Of a stretch of 10,504 bases of DNA, positions 7,216 through 10,504 are shown one piece after another. A program made the translations under genes and the position numbers. The notes under the pieces were generated by a model. It was given only the letters and a program-made list of their open reading frames with translations. It ran no database searches and was not told where the DNA came from. This DNA is from Gammaproteobacteria bacterium (lineage in GTDB: Bacteria > Pseudomonadota > Gammaproteobacteria > HK1): NCBI GenBank assembly GCA_022822245.1, contig JAJECB010000130.1, positions 1 to 10,504 on the forward strand, in the 5' to 3' direction. Every line of letters starts with the position of its first letter. Within the stretch, counting starts at the first letter, position 1.

Positions 7216-8590
7216 GGCGCAGGGCCGCCGGAGTAAAGTCCCGGGACTTGAAGTCCGGGTCCCAGGTGCACATCGGGAACTCGTTGTCGAGGCCGTAGGC
7301 GAGGTAGCGCCCCGCCTGGAGGTCGGTGTGGACCTCCAGGGTCGGCCACATCAGCGGCTTCTCGTAGTAGTTGATGAGGTGGCCTTCCGACACCCGCCAG
7401 AGCTCGTCGCGGTTGTCGTAGATGTCCGCGCCCACGACCTGCCAGGAATCCTCGTCCACGTACAGGGTGCGCTGCTTGTAGATGTGGGTCGCGCCCGGCT
7501 TGAGGGTCGCCTCCACCACCCATACCCGGTGCAGCTCGTAGCGAAGGAGCTCCGGGTTGACGTGCAGGGGCTTCAGGATGTCGGTGAACGCGAGATCGCC
7601 GCTGTGCAGCCGGTAGGCGTTGTAGGGGACGTACATCTCGCGCTTGCCGATGAGCTCCCAGTCGTAGCGGTCCACCGCCCCGTTGAACATGTCGAGCTGG
7701 TCGGCGGTGCGAAGCCCGTCCGAGGAGGTTCCGGGGTTGTCGTAGGCGAGGTTCGGAGCGCGCCGCACCCGGCGCTGGCCGGGGTTGTAGGTCCACGCGT
7801 TGCGGGGCTCCCGGAACTGGTTCATGGTCTCGTGCACCAGCACGAGGTCCCCCGCGAGACGTGCCGGCGCGAGCGTCTTCTGCTTGAAGAGGATCATCGT
7901 GTTGCCGAGCTCCGCGACCGTCATGTCCGGCAGCGAGTAGCGAAGCTCGACCTCCAGGCTCTGCTTGACCAGGGTGTAGGCGCCGCCCCGGGTGACCGCG
8001 GCCTGGCCGATGACGCAGGCCACCGTCTCCCCCCGGTAGCGGAGCAGGTGGTTCCAGATGACCTCGAGGCCGTTGGACGGGATCGGGAACGGGATGCCGA
8101 TGACCGCGCCGCCGACGCCGTTGCCGCCGTCGACGAGCGTCGCGGTGGCGGCGGTGCTCCGGGTCGCGTCGTAGATCCGCTGGGGGAAGGAGGCGCTTCG
8201 CCGGGTCGGGTAGACCGGCATGCGGAAGCTCGGGTAGGTCTCCAGCATGCGCTGGTGCCCGACCGAGAGCCGGTCGCGGTGCTCGTCGAGGTTGCCGGCG
8301 TCGATGACGAAGAGGGGCCGATCGTCCGCGAACGGGTCGCGGTGGTGCTCCCCGACGACGTAGCCGGCCGGGGGCTCGGTGATGCCGCCGGTCCATTCCG
8401 GGATGGTGCCGTCGGCGCTGCCGGCCCGTTCTCCGCCGAGGGGGGTGAGGTCTTCACCGAGCCGCGCGATCTCGCCGGCGGAGATCCCGGCCGAGGCGGG
8501 TGACACGAGGGCGCACCCGAGGACGAGGGCGGCACCGGTTCGAAGTCCGGTTCGAAACATGGTCGCTTTCGTGACGTTGATGACGTTCAT
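7199..8590 (-). CDS. DUF1329 family periplasmic protein
   Basis: A 463-aa protein of the DUF1329 family (proteobacterial; described, as far as I recall, as resembling LolA/LolB-type lipoprotein carriers in fold). The N-terminus is a Sec signal: MFRTGLRTGAALVLGCALVSPASA with likely cleavage after PASA (about residue 34). The mature start has the family hallmark, GEDLTPLGGERAGSADGTIPEWTGG. Further typical blocks are PSFRMPVYPTRRSASFP, the tract WTYNPGQRRVRRAPNLAYDNP, YVPYNAYR, the HRVWVVEATLKPG stretch, and YDNRDELWRVSEGH, with LDNEFPMCTWDP near the C-terminus. No lipobox is present (the Cys in LGCALV is inside the hydrophobic core), so it should be soluble in the periplasm. The ATG at 8590 is preferred to the ATG at codon 11, because GAGG lies 10 nt before it whereas codon 11 has no ribosome site. 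It begins 12 nt after the DUF1302 stop, so the two are co-transcribed. Proposed role: shuttle or partner of the barrel and RND pump. The exact function is unknown. Confidence 0.95.
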   Translation of the reverse strand: MNVINVTKATMFRTGLRTGAALVLGCALVSPASAGISAGEIARLGEDLTPLGGERAGSADGTIPEWTGGITEPPAGYVVGEHHRDPFADDRPLFVIDAGNLDEHRDRLSVGHQRMLETYPSFRMPVYPTRRSASFPQRIYDATRSTAATATLVDGGNGVGGAVIGIPFPIPSNGLEVIWNHLLRYRGETVACVIGQAAVTRGGAYTLVKQSLEVELRYSLPDMTVAELGNTMILFKQKTLAPARLAGDLVLVHETMNQFREPRNAWTYNPGQRRVRRAPNLAYDNPGTSSDGLRTADQLDMFNGAVDRYDWELIGKREMYVPYNAYRLHSGDLAFTDILKPLHVNPELLRYELHRVWVVEATLKPGATHIYKQRTLYVDEDSWQVVGADIYDNRDELWRVSEGHLINYYEKPLMWPTLEVHTDLQAGRYLAYGLDNEFPMCTWDPDFKSRDFTPAALRREGRR

Positions 8591-8602
8591 GGCCTCGGAA
8601 CC
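8590..8602 (-). promoter_or_regulatory. ribosome binding site region for DUF1329 gene
   Basis: The 12-nt spacer between the DUF1302 stop and the DUF1329 ATG reads, with the preceding codons, CTGAGGTTCCGAGGCC before ATG on the minus strand. The GAGG placed 10 nt upstream of the ATG overlaps the DUF1302 stop codon (TGA) and is the better-spaced Shine-Dalgarno; a second GAGG is only 2 nt away. The stop/SD overlap implies translational coupling of the barrel and periplasmic genes. This decides the ATG at 8590 as the start. Confidence 0.5.
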
Positions 8603-10504
8603 TCAGAACGAGTACTTGACGGAGGCGGAGATGAAGTCGCGGTCGGCGAGCTCGGTGCCCTTGCCCGCATACCGCGTGTAGCCGATGTCGGCTTCCCAGC
8701 GGCTGAGGTAGTCGGCGCGGAGCCCGAGGGTGAGGGCGGTCCGCCCCTCCACGAACGGGCCGGCGGGAGCGGGGCTGTTGCCGTTCACGTCGTGCAGGAA
8801 CTGGGCGTAGGGGTAGAGATTGACCGCCCCGATCGCGTTGTTGTAGTCGAGGCGGGCCGCGAGCCGGTAGCCCCATGAGGTGGCATCGGCGTCGGCCTCC
8901 AGGCCGCGCGTGCCGCCGGCGGGACTCTCGATGGGGAAATCGGCCGGTCCCGGGACGGGCGTGCCCTTGCCGTCCGGCATGTCGTGCACCCGCATCAGGG
9001 CCGCCTCGGCCAGGAACACCGTGGCGTCCGCGCCGAGCGCGTTCGGCCCGAACACCCGGGTGGCGGTCGCCTGGACCTGGCTCACGTTGCGCCGGAGGTA
9101 GCCGTCCGTGTTCGTGTCGTAGAGGCCGGCCGCGTCGAACTCGTCGATGCAGAGCTGGCTCGCCCGCCCCTGGGCCTGTAGCGGGTTGAGGCCGCCCGCG
9201 ATGAGGCCAGGTACCTTCTGCGCGATGCAGGCTTGCAACCCGGTGAACGGCGCGAGGGCGTCGGCGAACACCTTGCGCTCGGCGAACTGCAGCGGCGCGT
9301 CGCGCCGGTAGGAGTACTCGCCCTGGAGCGCCCAGCCGGAGGCCCCGAGCTCGGTGCTGAAGCTGACCCCGAAGAGCTGGATGTCCTCGGGATACTCGAG
9401 GAAGTAATACCCGTCCTCGGCGTAGGCGTCGATGCCGGCGGCCTGGCTGGCCCCACCGGCGAGGGCACCCACTTGGGCAGTGGTTTCCTCCCGAACCCGC
9501 CGCGCAAGGGCAGCGCATTCGGGGCTGGCCTGTGCACTGGAACACTGCGCCGCAATCAGGGCCCGCGTCACGGCGCCCCGCACGATTTCCTGTACGGCCG
9601 TATTGGCGGCGGTACCGAGGACTCTCGGATCACCAATCGCTCCGGCCGCCAGCAACCCGGCGCGCGCGTCCGCCGCCGTCCCGGTGTGCGCGCGGACGAC
9701 CGGCAGGCGGCTGTGGTAGTTCATGTAGTAGAAGCCGAACTCGGTGTCGTTCAGCGCCTCGGCGAGATAGCGGGCCGCGATTCCCCACTGGCCCGAGTCG
9801 TCCGGCTCATGGTCCGGATTACGCTGGGCGATGAGGAAGTTCTCGTCCTTCGCGGTGAGGGAACCGAATACAGGGGCGACGGAGGTATTGGCAAATATGA
9901 GGAAGGGATTTCTCTCGTCCGCGGTGAGGCCCATGTCGCCGAGATCCAGGTCGGGCAGCGCGATTACCGCCTTCTCCGCGCCCGGGCCGGCGTAGTCGGT
10001 GACCGAGAAGTAGCTGCCCACCGGATCGATCTCGGTCGGCTCCCAGTCGAGCTGGTAGAACCCCTCCACCGACAGGAGGTCGGTCGGGGCCACCGACAGC
10101 GACACCAGCCCCACCGGCAGGAGCGCCTCGCGGAGCTCCGAGCCCGGCCGCCGGAGCTTGCTCACGTCGAAGGGGTTGATGGCGTTGATGCCGTTCGGGA
10201 TGAAGGTGCTCTCGCCCCAGTTGAGGACGTGCTTTCCGAACCGGAAGTCGAAGGCCGCGTCGCCGGCGTCGAACGCGGCGGCGACGTAGGCGTCGAGCAC
10301 CTCGACGTCCCGGCCCACGCGATCCTTCGCCTCGTCGCTCAGCGGGGTCCGTTCCCGCGTGCCGTTCTGGTTCTCGTAGTCGAGGAAGCCGGTGGTCCGG
10401 AGGAACGCGCCGAAGCCGCCGACGCCGATGTCGAGGTCGGTCGTGAACTTCGATGCGTTGCTGACGAGTCCGCGGTCGTAGTTGAGGTTGCCGTCGTTGC
10501 TGTT
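8603..10504 (-). CDS. DUF1302 family outer-membrane-barrel-like protein (N-terminus cut by window edge)
   Basis: 633 residues are visible; the start and signal peptide lie beyond 10504, and the frame is open to the edge. The protein is recognised as DUF1302 by the blocks NDGNLNYDRGLVSNASKF, NGTRERTPLSDEAKDRVG, FRFGKHVLNWGEST, NGINAINPFDVSKLRRPG, ELREALLPVGLVSLS, YYMNYHSRLPVV and YYFLEYPEDIQLFGVSF. Alternating strands, abundant Asn/Asp/Gly turns and a terminal aromatic strand ending in KYSF (C-terminal Phe, the usual BAM recognition residue) fit an outer-membrane beta-barrel. An Ala-rich helical insert (visible residues about 265-350) and a second Cys-bracketed loop (426-452) interrupt the strands. 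Four Cys only: 321, 330, 426, 452. The GTG at 10318 could be read as a start, but conserved family sequence continues upstream, so it is internal. It is the first gene of the visible cluster; any promoter or regulator would be upstream of the window. Confidence 0.93.
   Translation of the reverse strand, partial: NSNDGNLNYDRGLVSNASKFTTDLDIGVGGFGAFLRTTGFLDYENQNGTRERTPLSDEAKDRVGRDVEVLDAYVAAAFDAGDAAFDFRFGKHVLNWGESTFIPNGINAINPFDVSKLRRPGSELREALLPVGLVSLSVAPTDLLSVEGFYQLDWEPTEIDPVGSYFSVTDYAGPGAEKAVIALPDLDLGDMGLTADERNPFLIFANTSVAPVFGSLTAKDENFLIAQRNPDHEPDDSGQWGIAARYLAEALNDTEFGFYYMNYHSRLPVVRAHTGTAADARAGLLAAGAIGDPRVLGTAANTAVQEIVRGAVTRALIAAQCSSAQASPECAALARRVREETTAQVGALAGGASQAAGIDAYAEDGYYFLEYPEDIQLFGVSFSTELGASGWALQGEYSYRRDAPLQFAERKVFADALAPFTGLQACIAQKVPGLIAGGLNPLQAQGRASQLCIDEFDAAGLYDTNTDGYLRRNVSQVQATATRVFGPNALGADATVFLAEAALMRVHDMPDGKGTPVPGPADFPIESPAGGTRGLEADADATSWGYRLAARLDYNNAIGAVNLYPYAQFLHDVNGNSPAPAGPFVEGRTALTLGLRADYLSRWEADIGYTRYAGKGTELADRDFISASVKYSF

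Noticed and set aside
8454..9545. Minus-strand frames at 8454-9545 and 9082-9555, suggesting a frameshifted DUF1302
   Set aside because: The DUF1302 frame is open from the window edge to the stop at 8603 with family blocks before and after this region, so no frameshift is needed.
8603..10318. DUF1302 gene starting at GTG 10318
   Set aside because: Conserved DUF1302 sequence (NDGNLNYDRG, GTRERTPLSDEA) continues in frame upstream to the window edge, so the GTG is an internal valine.

Overview
The window is very GC-rich (about 70% by eye, with third codon positions almost all G or C). Every convincing gene lies on the minus strand, so transcription runs from high to low coordinates. Gene content points to a high-GC Pseudomonadota (proteobacterial) chromosome, possibly a gammaproteobacterium. 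DUF1302 and DUF1329 proteins are essentially proteobacterial, and the pyruvate carboxylase has the single-chain bacterial layout. The genus cannot be told from the sequence. No tRNA, rRNA, CRISPR array, insertion sequence or phage gene was seen.

Layout in transcription order: (1) 10504-8603, a DUF1302 outer-membrane-barrel-like protein whose N-terminus lies outside the window; (2) 8590-7199, a DUF1329 periplasmic protein with a clear signal peptide, only 12 nt after the first gene; (3) 7118-6081, a YCF48/BNR-type beta-propeller, probably exported; (4) 5928-3583, an RND-superfamily (MMPL-type) inner-membrane permease of 781 aa; (5) 3430 to beyond position 1, a pyruvate carboxylase (pyc) missing only its last few residues. 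The pyc frame is open from position 3430 to the window edge.

Genes 1-4 form a recurrent proteobacterial set: an outer-membrane barrel, a soluble periplasmic protein, a propeller and an RND pump. Together they look like a trans-envelope device for a hydrophobic or lipid-like substrate. The substrate and direction are not known from this sequence. pyc is a separate anaplerotic enzyme (pyruvate + bicarbonate + ATP to oxaloacetate) that happens to follow on the same strand. It may have its own weak promoter in the 152-nt gap before it.

Points of interest are the four-gene envelope system itself, an Ala-rich, AT3-enriched patch with cysteine pairs in the DUF1302 protein, and two strong GC hairpins at gene junctions inside the cluster (one spans the DUF1329 stop codon). 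The RND protein has a DY pair in only one half, and the pyc active-site loop has a Gly where Ala is usual. Long open frames antisense to pyc and to the RND gene are by-products of GC-rich codon use.
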